Shown: piece by piece, positions 1-9,217 of the stretch
Numbering within the stretch: position 1 is the stretch's first letter
Layout: each line of letters begins with the position of its first letter
NCBI GenBank assembly: GCA_040393065.1
Contig: JBEBUW010000011.1
Span: forward strand, 4,292 to 68,291
Length of the DNA stretch: 64,000 nucleotides
Source: JACCWM01 sp040393065
GTDB taxonomy: Bacteria > Myxococcota_A > Bradymonadia > Bradymonadales > Bradymonadaceae
Direction of reading: 5' to 3'
Notes under the pieces: generated by a model
Database searches by the model: none
What the model was told of the DNA's origin: nothing
Seen by the model: the letters and a program-made list of their open reading frames with translations, nothing else
Translations under genes and position numbers: made by a program

Positions 1-14
1 GGATAAAAACAGCA

Positions 15-1010
15 ATGGGTGATGCGGCATCCTCGGTACTTGCGGCAGTAATTGCGGAGCGAAGTTTTGGAAAGGACGTTTCTGAGAACTGGCAGGAGTT
101 TGCTTCGGAAGTAGTCGGCAACACCGAGTCGGTTGTGCCGGCAATGCGGCGGCTGTTGGCGCTTCGGCCCTATGTGCTGGTTGTGTATGGGGGCGACCGG
201 CTGGTGAGCCGGATTTTGACGGCGTATCATACGCAGCTTCGCCACAATGGTTATCCACTTCGTTTGTTGCCGCTGGCAGCAGGCGATTTGCAGTTTGTGG
301 CGCGCACAGCTGGTGTGCAGCAGACGCCGGCGCGCGTAGCAAAGGCGTTGCGTGAACAAAAAGACTTACAGAATTGGCCAGGTCGCGTGGTGTCGTGTTT
401 GAAGGTTTCTTCGTCGATGGAACCTGCGGCGCAGTACGGGTTTTCGTTCGGGGCGGGCTGGCCTTATACGGCGTTTCATGTGTATGAGCGCAAGCGTGAG
501 CAGACGCCGGGCGGCGCCGGTGTGAGCATTGCGGCGGCGGCAGCGAGTCTGGCCAAAGACTGGGCGCGCTCCGGCGTGGGTTTGCGTGGCGCAGAGGCTG
601 CAAGGGCGAAAAATCGTGTGAGTGTGGATTATAAATCGCGCGGTGAGTCGGTCAGTTATGTCATGGCGAGTACGCTGGAGGAGAGCTGGTTTGGAGGGAC
701 GGCCACGCGTGGCAATCAGGCATCGTTGGTGATGGGTGATTCTCCGGTCGAGTTGCTGAAGCGTGCAGCGGTTTCGCGTACGCTGCCTGGCTCGTTGTCT
801 TCCCGGCAAAAGCGTGCAAAGGCGCAGGCCTGTGAGGGGTTTGACCGTGCGCATCTGGACGGTTTTGAGGGATATGTGCTCGATGGAATTTTGTTTAAAC
901 CGGAGCATCCTTATGTGGTACAGGTGTCGCAAGGGCCGCAGGTGCATTTGATCGGTTCTGCGGCGGGCAGACTATCGAGAATCACCGGATTGTTGTCGCG
1001 GCCAGTTTGA
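15..1010 (+). CDS. Degenerate diacylglycerol/lipid kinase (YegS-like) family protein
   Basis: The protein is about 331 residues and follows the layout of the diacylglycerol/sphingosine kinase (YegS/DagK) fold. A beta strand runs into GGDRLVSRIL near residue 60, where the family has the nucleotide loop GGDGTxxEv. LPLAAGDLQFVART near residue 84 stands where the family has LPxGTGNDFAR. The C-terminus (DGILFKPEHPYVVQVSQGP) resembles the usual final sandwich strand. Several ATP-binding positions are therefore altered (GT to RL; GTGND to AAGDL), so the enzyme may be inactive or have changed specificity. The ATG at 15 fits the expected distance to the GGD loop, but the frame stays open to the window edge, so the true start may lie outside. 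Family assignment is by motif order only. Confidence 0.55.
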   Translation: MGDAASSVLAAVIAERSFGKDVSENWQEFASEVVGNTESVVPAMRRLLALRPYVLVVYGGDRLVSRILTAYHTQLRHNGYPLRLLPLAAGDLQFVARTAGVQQTPARVAKALREQKDLQNWPGRVVSCLKVSSSMEPAAQYGFSFGAGWPYTAFHVYERKREQTPGGAGVSIAAAAASLAKDWARSGVGLRGAEAARAKNRVSVDYKSRGESVSYVMASTLEESWFGGTATRGNQASLVMGDSPVELLKRAAVSRTLPGSLSSRQKRAKAQACEGFDRAHLDGFEGYVLDGILFKPEHPYVVQVSQGPQVHLIGSAAGRLSRITGLLSRPV

Positions 1011-1116
1011 TTTTGAGCATTTTGCGCAGTAATCTGTCGGGTCGCGTTGTGGTAGTGCAGTAAAAAGAAGAATCTGGCCCTGGAGAATCTCCGACTTTCT
1101 TTGAGGATAAAAGCGC

Positions 1117-2124
1117 ATGCGTGATTTTTTGAATCATCAGCAGGTAAATTTTGAGCCACCCAGTGATTTTGTGGGTGAATCGTCGTCCTCCGGGGGGCGT
1201 CGCTGGTTGAAGTGGGCCGGGATCGGATGTGCTGCGATGATGCTGATTCTTGCGGTGCTTCTGGCGGTGGGGGGATTTCGGATGGTTTCCTGCTGTTCGG
1301 GATTGATTGAGACCGGGCGGCTGACATTTGAAGTGGAAAGTTTTTCTCAGGATTTTGCCCGTTCCATTCAGACTGGCGCCTATGACGCCGCGTACGAGAT
1401 GACAAGCGCCGAGGTATATCGGTCGCAGACTTCGCCGACAGAGTTTGCGGCGATTTTTAGGCCGCATCAGGAGCTGTTGGCGCGTTCGGTGCCCGTGGTT
1501 TCTAACCTCAAAGTTCTCGGGGAGAATGAAATTCCGGCACATCGTTGGGAGGTGACGATGCGTTTGTTGCCGCCGGATGGCACGCAAGTTCTGACGATGA
1601 TGCTGACGGTTCATGGCGAATCGGTCGGAAAAGACGAGCCGGGCGTGTTTGAAATTGTGGATCTACAGCTCGAAAAGCGTACACGCGACCTGGCGCTTGA
1701 GCCGCCGGTTCAGGGCGTGCGCGCCATTCAGAATCTGCTGCGTGTGGGAGATTATGAAGGAGCTTATGGACAACTTGCGCTGGGCGAGTTGCGCAATGCT
1801 ACGGAGGAGGCAAACGGGCAGGGCGAAGCAAATTTCCGGGCGTTTGTCCGAGAGAATCAAGATGTATTGACGGCCGCCGAGGCGGAAGTCGTGCGGGTAG
1901 AGTATTTGAGTAGCAACGAAGCGCGGGTGACGACGCGTGCGCGGCTTTCGGCAGAAAAAACAGCGCTGGTGCATTACACGATGGTTCGTTTGAGTACGCA
2001 TGACGGCTGGCAGGTCAGCGCAATTTCGCCGGAACCTGTGGTGGAAGAGCCTTCGCAAGAGAATGTTTTAGAGGGGGCTGAGCCGCCTGTGGAAAGGAAT
2101 GAGTCGGGCGAGGCTGCAGAGTAG
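1117..2124 (+). CDS. Membrane-anchored protein with two similar extracytoplasmic domains, function unknown
   Basis: The protein has 335 residues. A short polar N-terminus is followed by one transmembrane helix at about residues 30-53 (AMMLILAVLLAVGGF), so most of the chain should lie outside the cytoplasm. Two segments, near residues 80-200 and 205-310, look alike: each begins with a helix of the type 'GAYDAAYEM' or 'GDYEGAYGQL' followed by beta-rich sequence. This pattern is typical of NTF2-like or DUF4864-like domains, but I cannot confirm the family. The C-terminus is a short Glu/Pro-rich tail. A GAGGA ribosome site lies 9 bases before the ATG. The next gene starts about 125 bases after its stop. 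Confidence 0.6.
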   Translation: MRDFLNHQQVNFEPPSDFVGESSSSGGRRWLKWAGIGCAAMMLILAVLLAVGGFRMVSCCSGLIETGRLTFEVESFSQDFARSIQTGAYDAAYEMTSAEVYRSQTSPTEFAAIFRPHQELLARSVPVVSNLKVLGENEIPAHRWEVTMRLLPPDGTQVLTMMLTVHGESVGKDEPGVFEIVDLQLEKRTRDLALEPPVQGVRAIQNLLRVGDYEGAYGQLALGELRNATEEANGQGEANFRAFVRENQDVLTAAEAEVVRVEYLSSNEARVTTRARLSAEKTALVHYTMVRLSTHDGWQVSAISPEPVVEEPSQENVLEGAEPPVERNESGEAAE

Positions 2125-2248
2125 TCGGGTAAAAGTATGCGAATCGCCCTCAATTCTGCTCGGCAGGCTTGTTGGTCGAAAGGTTTCGCATAGCTTTGAT
2201 GAAGAAGTAGAAGGATTGGCAATGCCGCATGGATTTTCAGGAACGCCT

Positions 2249-3616
2249 ATGAATAAACAATCGAAGAGTGCGGACGCTTCAGGGCCCACGCTTCTGCATG
2301 ATGACGTAGAAATACCGTTGCAGGATTTAGATATTGAAGCTGAAGTCGTTGTAAAAGAGGAGAAACAGGATTTTTTTGAGGTTCATCGTGTGCAGCTTTC
2401 TCGTGCGATGGATCACGCGGCGCTGGCGCCTCATGTCAAACTGATTCTGGGCGAGCCTAAGAACGAATTGATCGTGAATTTTCCGGTCCGGATGGACAAT
2501 GGCGAGTTTCAGCTTTTTACGGGCTATCGGATTCAACACAACGACATCATGGGGCCGTTCAAGGGTGGGATGCGTTATCATCATGAGGTGACGCTGGATG
2601 AGATCAAGACGCTGGCGTCCTTGATGACTTATAAATGTGCGCTTTTGGAAATTCCGTTTGGTGGGGCAAAGGGCGGGATTCGGCTGCGTCCGGCGGAGCA
2701 CTCGCAGGGAGAGTTGGAGCGGATTACGCGGCGTTTTACGCACGATCTGGGCAATAATATCGGGCCAGAGTATGACGTTCCGGCGCCGGATATCGGAACG
2801 AACAGCCAGACGATGGTCTGGATGATGGATACGTATATGACGATGCATAATCTGAGCGATAAAAATGCGCAGCGTCATATCGTTACGGGGAAAAGTCTGA
2901 CTTCGGGCGGAAGTCGCGGGCGCGATAAGGCAACGGGGCAGGGCGTTGTGTATTGCATTCAAGAGTGGGCGGATGAGTGCGGATTTCGTCTCGATGGCTG
3001 CCGGTTCATCGTGCAGGGCTACGGCAATGTAGGTAGCCATGCGGCACAGATTTTGTCTCGGTTGGGAGCGGTGCTGGTCGCGGTGCAGGATCACACCGGT
3101 TCGCTGTACAATCCGGAAGGAATTTATACGCGTAAGCTCAATGATCATGTTGCGCAGCATGGCGGCGTGGCTGGTTATCCGGGCGCGCAGGCCATATCGG
3201 AAGAGGAATTCTGGACGACGGAATGTGATATTTGCATTCCTGCGGCGCTGGAGTTGCAGGTTACGGCTGAGATTGCGCGCAAATTAAAGTGCAAGTTGGT
3301 CGTTGAGGCCGCCAACGGTCCGACGACGCTGGATGGCGAAGCGGTGCTGGTGGAGCGTGGCATTGATGTGTTGCCGGATATCCTGGCCAATGCCGGCGGC
3401 GTGGTCGTCTCGTATTTTGAGTGGATTCAGAACAAGCGTTCTGAGGCCTGGCCGTTGCAAAAGGTTGATGATCGACTGCATCTGATGATGAAGAGCGCGT
3501 ATCACGAGGTGCGTGCGTTTGCGCGTGAGTTTGGCGTGGACAATCGCACGGCAGCGCTGGGCGTGGCGTTGCAACGGATCAATACGGCGTATGTGGAGCG
3601 GGGCGTGTTTCCGTAA
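2249..3616 (+). CDS. Glu/Leu/Phe/Val-type amino acid dehydrogenase, probable NAD(P) glutamate dehydrogenase
   Basis: Predicted to deaminate glutamate (or a branched-chain amino acid) oxidatively to the 2-oxo acid and ammonia in the cytoplasm. Family hallmarks in order: GPFKGGMRYH substrate loop, TYKCALLEIPFGGAKGG with the substrate and catalytic lysines, PAPDIGT with the catalytic aspartate, then a Rossmann domain with GYGNVG. Length, about 455 residues, suits the hexameric bacterial enzymes. The N-terminus before residue 40 is acidic and not conserved. The ATG at 2249 has AGGAA five bases upstream; an in-frame ATG at 2222 with AAGGA is equally possible. The stop lies only 3 bases from the stop of the convergent gene. 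Substrate choice (Glu versus Leu) cannot be read from the sequence. Confidence 0.88.
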   Translation: MNKQSKSADASGPTLLHDDVEIPLQDLDIEAEVVVKEEKQDFFEVHRVQLSRAMDHAALAPHVKLILGEPKNELIVNFPVRMDNGEFQLFTGYRIQHNDIMGPFKGGMRYHHEVTLDEIKTLASLMTYKCALLEIPFGGAKGGIRLRPAEHSQGELERITRRFTHDLGNNIGPEYDVPAPDIGTNSQTMVWMMDTYMTMHNLSDKNAQRHIVTGKSLTSGGSRGRDKATGQGVVYCIQEWADECGFRLDGCRFIVQGYGNVGSHAAQILSRLGAVLVAVQDHTGSLYNPEGIYTRKLNDHVAQHGGVAGYPGAQAISEEEFWTTECDICIPAALELQVTAEIARKLKCKLVVEAANGPTTLDGEAVLVERGIDVLPDILANAGGVVVSYFEWIQNKRSEAWPLQKVDDRLHLMMKSAYHEVRAFAREFGVDNRTAALGVALQRINTAYVERGVFP

Positions 3617-3619
3617 TTG

Positions 3620-4702
3620 CTACCAGCTTAGCTGGACGCCGATTTGATTTACGCCCCAAAAGGGCGTAAGTCGGGCGGCCGGTTGCTGTTGGGCATTTTG
3701 CCGGGTAGAGGGCGCGTTGGCGGCGGGCGGGGCGTTGCCATTGATGTAGAGAATCGCGCCGGTGATGATGGCGGCTGTGCCGACGCTGGCTGTGGCGATG
3801 CCCCAGGTGCGCAGTGAGTTTCCGCGGTTGATGAGCGTGCGTTTCTCGGCCGGCGTGTGGCCGGTTTCGCCGAGGCTGTAGCTATTTGCGGTCGCGAGAT
3901 CCTGAGTGCCGACGAGCAGCAGGGTTACGCCGGTGAGAAGCACGGGAGAGCCGGAAATCATGGTCCAGGTGCCTGCTTTTCGCCACTGACGCGCTGTAAT
4001 ATCGAAGACGGCATCTTCGGGCACGAGTTCCGCCGTGACGTGCGCGGTTTTTCCGTTGCGGTTCAGGTTGACGGTGTGGTGCTGGCGGTAGAATCCATCG
4101 TGCACGACGACGATTTTGTGGCGGCCGGTCCTGGCGGCGAATTGCACAGGTGTCGGGCCAAGTTCGAGCCAGTCTTGATCGGGTAAAATCAGGTAAACAG
4201 TGGCCTGGGATGGCTCGGAGGTAACGCGAATCGTTCCGGCCTGCGTGGCGAGTTGTTCCTCGAGCTGGCGAAGACGATTTTGGATGAGTTGGGTTCCGGT
4301 AGAGTCGGAGGATGAGCTCAGATCGAGGTATTCGCGGTAGTAGCTGGCGGCCAGGGTGTAGAGTCCGAGTTCGTGCAAAACGCGGCCGATAGCGCCGTAT
4401 AAGGTGGCGTTGGGTTCAAGCTCCAGGGCGCGGCTGTAGAGTGCATAGGCGCGGGAAAACTCCTGGGCTTCGAAGCACTTTACGCCTTTCAGGCTGAGGT
4501 AGGTGGCGTCGTTTTTGCGGCTTACAGGAATGATAGACGGGCAGGCTTGGGCTGCGTCGGCGGCTTGCTCGGCCGGTAGGGTATCGGAAGCACGGGCATG
4601 GAGTGGATTACCCAGCAGCAGAAGCGATGCAATCACGAAACTGCCCAGAAGCTTTGGGGAGAATCGATCTGACCCTCTGGAATTGTGGAAAATGGTAGGC
4701 AT
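3620..4702 (-). CDS. Secreted or membrane TPR and PEGA-domain protein
   Basis: The protein has about 360 residues. It has an N-terminal signal-like segment (GSFVIASLLLLGNPLHARA) and then TPR-like helices around residues 65-160 (AYALYSRALELEPNA, YTLAASYYREYLDL). Next comes a PEGA beta domain (about 165-240; GTIRVTSEPSQATVYL). Two hydrophobic segments follow, near 250-270 and 300-320 (GIATASVGTAAIITGAILY). TPR-PEGA envelope proteins are common beside Hanks-type kinases in Myxococcota, and a zinc-ribbon kinase is encoded divergently next door. No function is known to me. The ATG at 4702 is chosen over an upstream TTG; no clear ribosome site is seen. Confidence 0.65.
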   Translation of the reverse strand: MPTIFHNSRGSDRFSPKLLGSFVIASLLLLGNPLHARASDTLPAEQAADAAQACPSIIPVSRKNDATYLSLKGVKCFEAQEFSRAYALYSRALELEPNATLYGAIGRVLHELGLYTLAASYYREYLDLSSSSDSTGTQLIQNRLRQLEEQLATQAGTIRVTSEPSQATVYLILPDQDWLELGPTPVQFAARTGRHKIVVVHDGFYRQHHTVNLNRNGKTAHVTAELVPEDAVFDITARQWRKAGTWTMISGSPVLLTGVTLLLVGTQDLATANSYSLGETGHTPAEKRTLINRGNSLRTWGIATASVGTAAIITGAILYINGNAPPAANAPSTRQNAQQQPAARLTPFWGVNQIGVQLSW

Positions 4703-4883
4703 TATCAATGAGCGTGAATTACATTAACTGTCAAAAAAATGGCGCAAATGCGTGTGTTTTCTATGGAATCCACAGAAATGTCGCGGCACTGTAGTGCAGA
4801 ATGCAAAAAATATCTAAGGGCTTCTGAAGGAGACTGGAAATTCAAACTCAGGTGCTTTAAGGATGGTGGCGTGTCGGGCGTGA

Positions 4884-4912
4884 TTGCTCGCGTTTGCCGC
4901 CTGTTTTATAGT
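4884..4912 (+). promoter_or_regulatory. Candidate sigma70-type promoter before the Ser/Thr kinase gene
   Basis: TTGCTC (4884-4889) and TATAGT (4907-4912) are separated by 17 bases and lie about 78 bases before the GTG start of the kinase gene. Both hexamers are imperfect. The 287-base divergent spacer 4703-4989 holds no other structure that I can see. Confidence 0.35.
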
Positions 4913-4989
4913 GCTTTGCCGGAAAGAACCGGCTTCAACATAAATATGCGCATGCTTGAGTTTATCGTGCACTACCCATTGGGAGCGTC

Positions 4990-6705
4990 GTGAGTCCTTC
5001 CCGGTCAACGAATGCCTATGCAGATGGGCGTGAAAAGATCTGTTGGAAGTGTGGGAGAAGCTTTCAGACCGACATGGAGATTTGTCCGGATGATGGTTCG
5101 CGGCTGTTGGAGCTGTCGAGCGAAGATCGGCAAGATCCTCTGATCGGTACGCTTTTTGATGGGCGATTTCGTATCTTTCATAAGCTTGGCGAAGGCGGCA
5201 TGGGCGCGGTGTACAGTGCGCGCCGGCTGGATTTTGATAGCGAAGTAGCGCTGAAGCTGCTGAAGGTAGATTTTGCGCGCGACGAAGGAATTCGGAAGCG
5301 ATTTTTGTATGAAGCGCGCACGATTTCGAATTTGCAGCATCCGCATTCGGTGCGTCTGTATGATTTTGGTCAGACGGCGGACGGTCATTTTTACATGGTC
5401 ATGGAGCTTTTGCGCGGCGAAAGCCTGGCCGACCGTCTGGCGTATCGATTTGTAAGTTATCGGGAGATTTTTGCGACGATTCCGCCGATCTGCGGTGTAC
5501 TGGATGAGGCGCACAGTCACGAGGTGATTCATCGTGATTTGAAGCCGGAAAACATCTTTTTGCAGCAGGTGGATGGCAATCATGAGTTTCCCAAGCTGCT
5601 TGATTTTGGCATCGCGAAGCATCATGGCATTGCCACGATGACGCAGTCGGGCACATTGTGGGGCACGCCGGCTTATATGAGTCCGGAGCAGGCGCGTGGT
5701 GATGAGATCGGACCGCGTGCTGATATGTATGGCATCGGCGTGATTTTGTATGAGCTGATCAGCGGGAATCTGCCGTTTCATGCGACAACGCAGATGGGCT
5801 TTGCGGTCAAGCAGATCAACGAGCCGGCGCGCTCGCTGCTGACGATTCCTGGATTGCGCAGTGTTCCGCCCGAGCTCGATGCTTTTGTTTTACAGTTGCT
5901 GGCCAAAGATCCGGAAGATCGGCCTGCCAGCATGGAGGAAGTGGCGAGTAGGTTGCTGGCGATTCGTGAGCAGTGTTTTGATGAGGCGTTGCTCGACTGT
6001 GTGCCGGCCGAGGAAGTCGATCCGGTAGGGTTGAAGGACTGGCTGCATAGCGCTGATAAATCGCAGACGTTTCCTGTTGCCGGCGCTGTGACGCCTGTGC
6101 AGGAGCGGCGCGCGAGTACGTCTGTGCCAACGCTTTCTTTTGCGCCGGTGCTCGATGAGGTCGAGGGCAGGCAGGCATTTGCGCAGACGATTCAAAGCCA
6201 TCAGGTTGTGGTGCCGGAGCGTGCTCGGGGTGAGACGCCGGTCGAAGTGCCGGAAGAACCCAGCGCGGTGCGGCGTCGACCACGTTTCTGGCTCGGGCTG
6301 GGAGCGGTGTCCGGGATTGCTGCGATGGTGGCTGTCGGGAGCTTTTTATCGGCCGGTTTTCACGGGCCGAAAAGCGAGGACAAAGATTTTTCTGGGCAGC
6401 AGCTTGAGCACGTTGGTGGCATGGGATTGGGAGCGGATTCCGCGGCGATCGCGAATACGGCGATTTCGCATGCGATTCAGATTATTGCGGGTTCGCGTAG
6501 TGTCGTGCGCGACATTCAGGCCGAACAACAAGACGAAGATGCGGCAAAGTTGGTAGGGGAAGAACCGCAATTCATTATCGTGGATGAGCCTCCGCCTTCG
6601 GAGCCCGCGCAACCGGCTGCAGAAAAGACGCAAAAAAAGAGCGCATCGCCCAAAACTCAAAAGAAGGGAAATGCGCTCAAGGAAGCTCTGGAAAATACGT
6701 TTTAG
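4990..6705 (+). CDS. Membrane-anchored Hanks-type Ser/Thr protein kinase with N-terminal zinc ribbon
   Basis: The protein has 571 residues and a GTG start. A zinc-ribbon-like segment (CWKCGRSFQTDMEICPDDG, residues 16-34) precedes a complete kinase domain at about 58-325: the glycine loop GEGGMGAVY, the ATP lysine in EVALKLL, catalytic HRDLKPEN, the DFG motif in LLDFGIAKH, and GTPAYMSPEQ. All catalytic residues are present, so it should be active, phosphorylating Ser/Thr on unknown targets. A single transmembrane helix (about 430-450) follows a linker, and the outer part is a short, low-complexity, Lys/Ala-rich tail with no sensor domain. Its stop codon overlaps the stop codon of the convergent lipoprotein gene. 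Confidence 0.93.
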   Translation: MSPSRSTNAYADGREKICWKCGRSFQTDMEICPDDGSRLLELSSEDRQDPLIGTLFDGRFRIFHKLGEGGMGAVYSARRLDFDSEVALKLLKVDFARDEGIRKRFLYEARTISNLQHPHSVRLYDFGQTADGHFYMVMELLRGESLADRLAYRFVSYREIFATIPPICGVLDEAHSHEVIHRDLKPENIFLQQVDGNHEFPKLLDFGIAKHHGIATMTQSGTLWGTPAYMSPEQARGDEIGPRADMYGIGVILYELISGNLPFHATTQMGFAVKQINEPARSLLTIPGLRSVPPELDAFVLQLLAKDPEDRPASMEEVASRLLAIREQCFDEALLDCVPAEEVDPVGLKDWLHSADKSQTFPVAGAVTPVQERRASTSVPTLSFAPVLDEVEGRQAFAQTIQSHQVVVPERARGETPVEVPEEPSAVRRRPRFWLGLGAVSGIAAMVAVGSFLSAGFHGPKSEDKDFSGQQLEHVGGMGLGADSAAIANTAISHAIQIIAGSRSVVRDIQAEQQDEDAAKLVGEEPQFIIVDEPPPSEPAQPAAEKTQKKSASPKTQKKGNALKEALENTF

Positions 6706-7337
6706 AACTGGGGGCTGAAGTTATAGGGGAAGTTCAGGCGTACGGCGCCGCCTTCGGGTTTGGGGAAGACGATCGTGCGCGCGTGAATTTCCATGCAGTT
6801 GTTGATGGCCGAATCATGCAGGGTTTCGCCGCTGGCTTTGGCGCGCGTGACCTTGCCGGAGGTGTCCACAACCAGGGTGAGGTTTACGCGGCCTCGCAAA
6901 CTTGGGTCGCGGCGGAGCGAGCGCTCGTAGCAGTTTTTCATCGCGCCCTGGTGGCGGGCCATTACGTTCTGGGCTTCGCGTGCATTGGCGAATTGGCCGG
7001 TTTCTGGTTCCTGCTGGATGCGTGCCGGGCGGGATTTTTGGGGAGCGGCCAAGGCGGCGGCCTCGATTTCTGAGGTGATTCCCTGGGCCTGTTCGGTGAT
7101 CGGCATGATCAGGCCGTGGGCTTTGCCTTCGGCATCGTTTCGTGCTTCTTTGAGGGGATCTTCGGGCTCGGCGACTTCTTGTGCTGCGGGCTCGGGTGCG
7201 GTCGCCGGTTCTTCGGCCGGCGTGGCTTCTTCTTGTTTGCTACATGCGAGCGACAAGACGGTGATAAGGAAAAGAAAAACTGCGAGGCTCGCAAGAGGAC
7301 TTCGCCGGCGAGTAGGAAAACGTAGAGAGAAAAACAT
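6702..7337 (-). CDS. AgmX/PglI C-terminal-domain lipoprotein
   Basis: The protein has 211 residues. A signal peptide ends in a lipobox (LSLAC, Cys at about 32), followed by a Pro/Glu/Ala-rich linker. The C-terminal 90 residues match the TonB-like AgmX/PglI domain of gliding-associated proteins: VMARHQGAMKNCYERSL, the GRVNLTLVVDTSGKV strand, the NNCMEIHAR helix and a final FPKPEGGAVRLNFPYNF strand. Such domains occur in Myxococcus envelope and motility complexes, but the exact role here is unknown. Its last codon overlaps the stop of the convergent kinase gene by four bases, so transcription termination must be shared or bidirectional. Confidence 0.8.
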   Translation of the reverse strand: MFFSLRFPTRRRSPLASLAVFLFLITVLSLACSKQEEATPAEEPATAPEPAAQEVAEPEDPLKEARNDAEGKAHGLIMPITEQAQGITSEIEAAALAAPQKSRPARIQQEPETGQFANAREAQNVMARHQGAMKNCYERSLRRDPSLRGRVNLTLVVDTSGKVTRAKASGETLHDSAINNCMEIHARTIVFPKPEGGAVRLNFPYNFSPQF

Positions 7338-7477
7338 AGGCTCTATCGGTAAGACGTAGTTTTAGAATTTAGGGATGTGCACGGGCATTGGGTTGATTGT
7401 CATCAATTTCATGTCCATGAAAAAGACGATACAACTGATTGAAGTGACCTTCAAGCCTACTCATTAAGGCGGAATTC

Positions 7478-8857
7478 ATGCAGAAACGTAGTAATTATCG
7501 AAATGCTCAGCGAAGCCGTAATCAGGTGCAGCCGCGTGAAACTGTGCGCATTGATCGAATGGCGCAGGGCGGTGACGGCATCGCCAATCTGGCGGATGGA
7601 CGCATTGTTTTTGTGCCGCGGACTTTGCCGGGCGATGAAGTGGAAATCCGTCTGATCCAGCAGAAAAAATCCTTTGCGCGAGGACAGGTTGCGCGGATTT
7701 TGACGCCTTCGGAACATCGTGTGGAGGCGGAATGTCCTTATTTCAGAAGGGGATGTGGCGGTTGTCAGTTCTGGCACACGGATTATGAAACGGAAGTTTC
7801 TTTGAAGACCAAAGCCGCGTGTGAAGCCGTGGAAAAGATTGCGTCGGTGCAATTGCCGGCTGCGAATGTTTCGCCTTCGCCGTTATCGCGCGGCTATCGA
7901 AATCGGGTGACGTTTCATCTGCGCAGCGGCAGTGAGCGCAGCGAGAATGCAAAGTCGCGAAGTGCGGCAAAGCTCGGGTTTTTTGTGGAAGGGAGCCATG
8001 ATGTCGTGGCTGTTGAGCATTGTTTGATCGCCTCGCCGGTGATTAACGAGGCGCGCAATCAGCTTGATCCGGTGCTCCGCTGGTTGGATGATGCCGAAAT
8101 CGTGATTGAAACGGCCGGGGCTGATGAAGCCGCGGTGATCATCAGGGTTTTGAAGCCGATGCTGGATGTGCAAAAGGCACGCGCTGCGATGACGGCGCTG
8201 GTTCAAAATAGTCCCATACTGGCTGGGATTCAGATCGTGGATGGAAAATCACGCTGGTCGACTGGTTCTGTGCAGGTGGAGGCGGCGCGGATTCTGGCCA
8301 GGCCGCCGGAGAATGCGCCGCTGCTGCCGGCCGGGCATTTTCGGCAGGTCAACGACGATGTGAATCAATTGTTGGTTGGGCGTGTGCGCGAAATCATCGC
8401 GGAGATGGAGCAACCGCATGTGCTGGAGCTTTTCAGCGGTGCCGGAAATATCGCGTTTGCGTTGGCCGGTGTCGCCAAATCCCTGGTGGGTATTGAGGGA
8501 GATCCGTATACGACGCGTGGTGCTACGGAAATTGCCGAAGCGGCGGGTCTGCAAAATTTTGCGTTTGCAACGGGGGATCTTTCGCAGGGATTTGGTCCGT
8601 ATCTGGAGCGTCCGCTTGAGGATTTTGATGTGCTTGTGCTGGATCCGCCTCGTCAGGGCGCGCCGGAAATCTGTCAGGAAATCGTGGAGCGCGGTTGGAA
8701 GGGACAGATCGTGTATGTGTCGTGCGATCCGGCGTGTCTGGGGCGCGATTTGAAGATTTTGCAGGCCGGCGGGTGGGAAGTTTCGGGGTTTGAGTTTTTC
8801 GATATGTTTCCCCGGACTGTGCATATTGAAACGCTGGCGGTTTTGCGGCGGTCCTAA
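7478..8857 (+). CDS. rlmD: 23S rRNA (uracil-C5)-methyltransferase, RlmD/RumA family
   Basis: SAM-dependent C5 methylation of a uridine in 23S rRNA. The 459-residue protein has an N-terminal TRAM domain (about 15-75, RIDRMAQGGDGIA) and iron-sulfur cysteines in CPYFRRGCGGCQFWH. The C-terminal methyltransferase domain carries the SAM loop ELFSGAGNIAFALAG, the LDPPRQGAP motif and the nucleophile in VYVSCDPACLGRDL. The site could be U1939, U747 or both (RlmCD), which sequence alone does not settle. The start has an AAGGCGGAA site. The stop codon TAA lies inside the left end of a dispersed MITE-like repeat (8844-8861), so the last residues, LRRS, are written by the repeat. Confidence 0.9.
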   Translation: MQKRSNYRNAQRSRNQVQPRETVRIDRMAQGGDGIANLADGRIVFVPRTLPGDEVEIRLIQQKKSFARGQVARILTPSEHRVEAECPYFRRGCGGCQFWHTDYETEVSLKTKAACEAVEKIASVQLPAANVSPSPLSRGYRNRVTFHLRSGSERSENAKSRSAAKLGFFVEGSHDVVAVEHCLIASPVINEARNQLDPVLRWLDDAEIVIETAGADEAAVIIRVLKPMLDVQKARAAMTALVQNSPILAGIQIVDGKSRWSTGSVQVEAARILARPPENAPLLPAGHFRQVNDDVNQLLVGRVREIIAEMEQPHVLELFSGAGNIAFALAGVAKSLVGIEGDPYTTRGATEIAEAAGLQNFAFATGDLSQGFGPYLERPLEDFDVLVLDPPRQGAPEICQEIVERGWKGQIVYVSCDPACLGRDLKILQAGGWEVSGFEFFDMFPRTVHIETLAVLRRS

Positions 8858-8861
8858 ATCG
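8844..8861 (+). repeat. Solo left end of MITE-like element
   Basis: TGCGGCGGTCCTAAATCG matches the left terminal inverted repeat of the full elements at 36601 and 51198. Only the end is present, and it supplies the last codons and the TAA of the methyltransferase gene. Confidence 0.55.
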
Positions 8862-8905
8862 CCGCGGGGGGCCGTGGGTTGGGTGGTGTGATGGGTGAAT
8901 ATCGG

Positions 8906-9217
8906 GTTTGTACGCGGGGGCACGTGCTATTTTTGCATGTAGATCACGTATGTAAGCGGTGCAGAAGCGATTTTTGGGTGTACGACGCGTGTGTACCGGG
9001 GGGCGAATGCAATTTGTAGATAAATATTGCGTGCGCACGCCGGGGCGCATGCGATCTACAAATGAAAAACGTGTGTGTATCGGGGAGCGGATGCGAGCTG
9101 CGCCGGGAAATCGCATGTGTACCGGGGGGCGGATGCGAGGTACGCCGGAAAATCGTGCGTGCACCGGGTGCAGAGGCGATCTACATGTGTAGGACGCGTG
9201 TGTACGCGGGGGATGGG
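8906..9217. repeat. Minisatellite A, 42-bp period
   Basis: Units start at 8906, 8948, 8987, 9029, 9071, 9113 and 9155, with a partial unit from 9196. Their lengths are 42, 39, 42, 42, 42, 42 and 41. A typical unit runs 'gtgtgtaccggggggcggat', then 'gcgatctacaaatg' or 'gcgagctgcgccgggaaatc'. The array fills the whole spacer between two convergent genes. Frames stay open because 42 is a multiple of three (a 14-residue Cys/Gly/Arg repeat), but no ribosome site or sensible product is seen, so I do not call a gene. Confidence 0.85.

Noticed and set aside
8959..9192. Small protein with 14-residue Cys/Gly/Arg repeats
   Set aside because: It is the translation of a 42-bp minisatellite whose length is a multiple of three; it lacks a ribosome site, and other frames are equally open.
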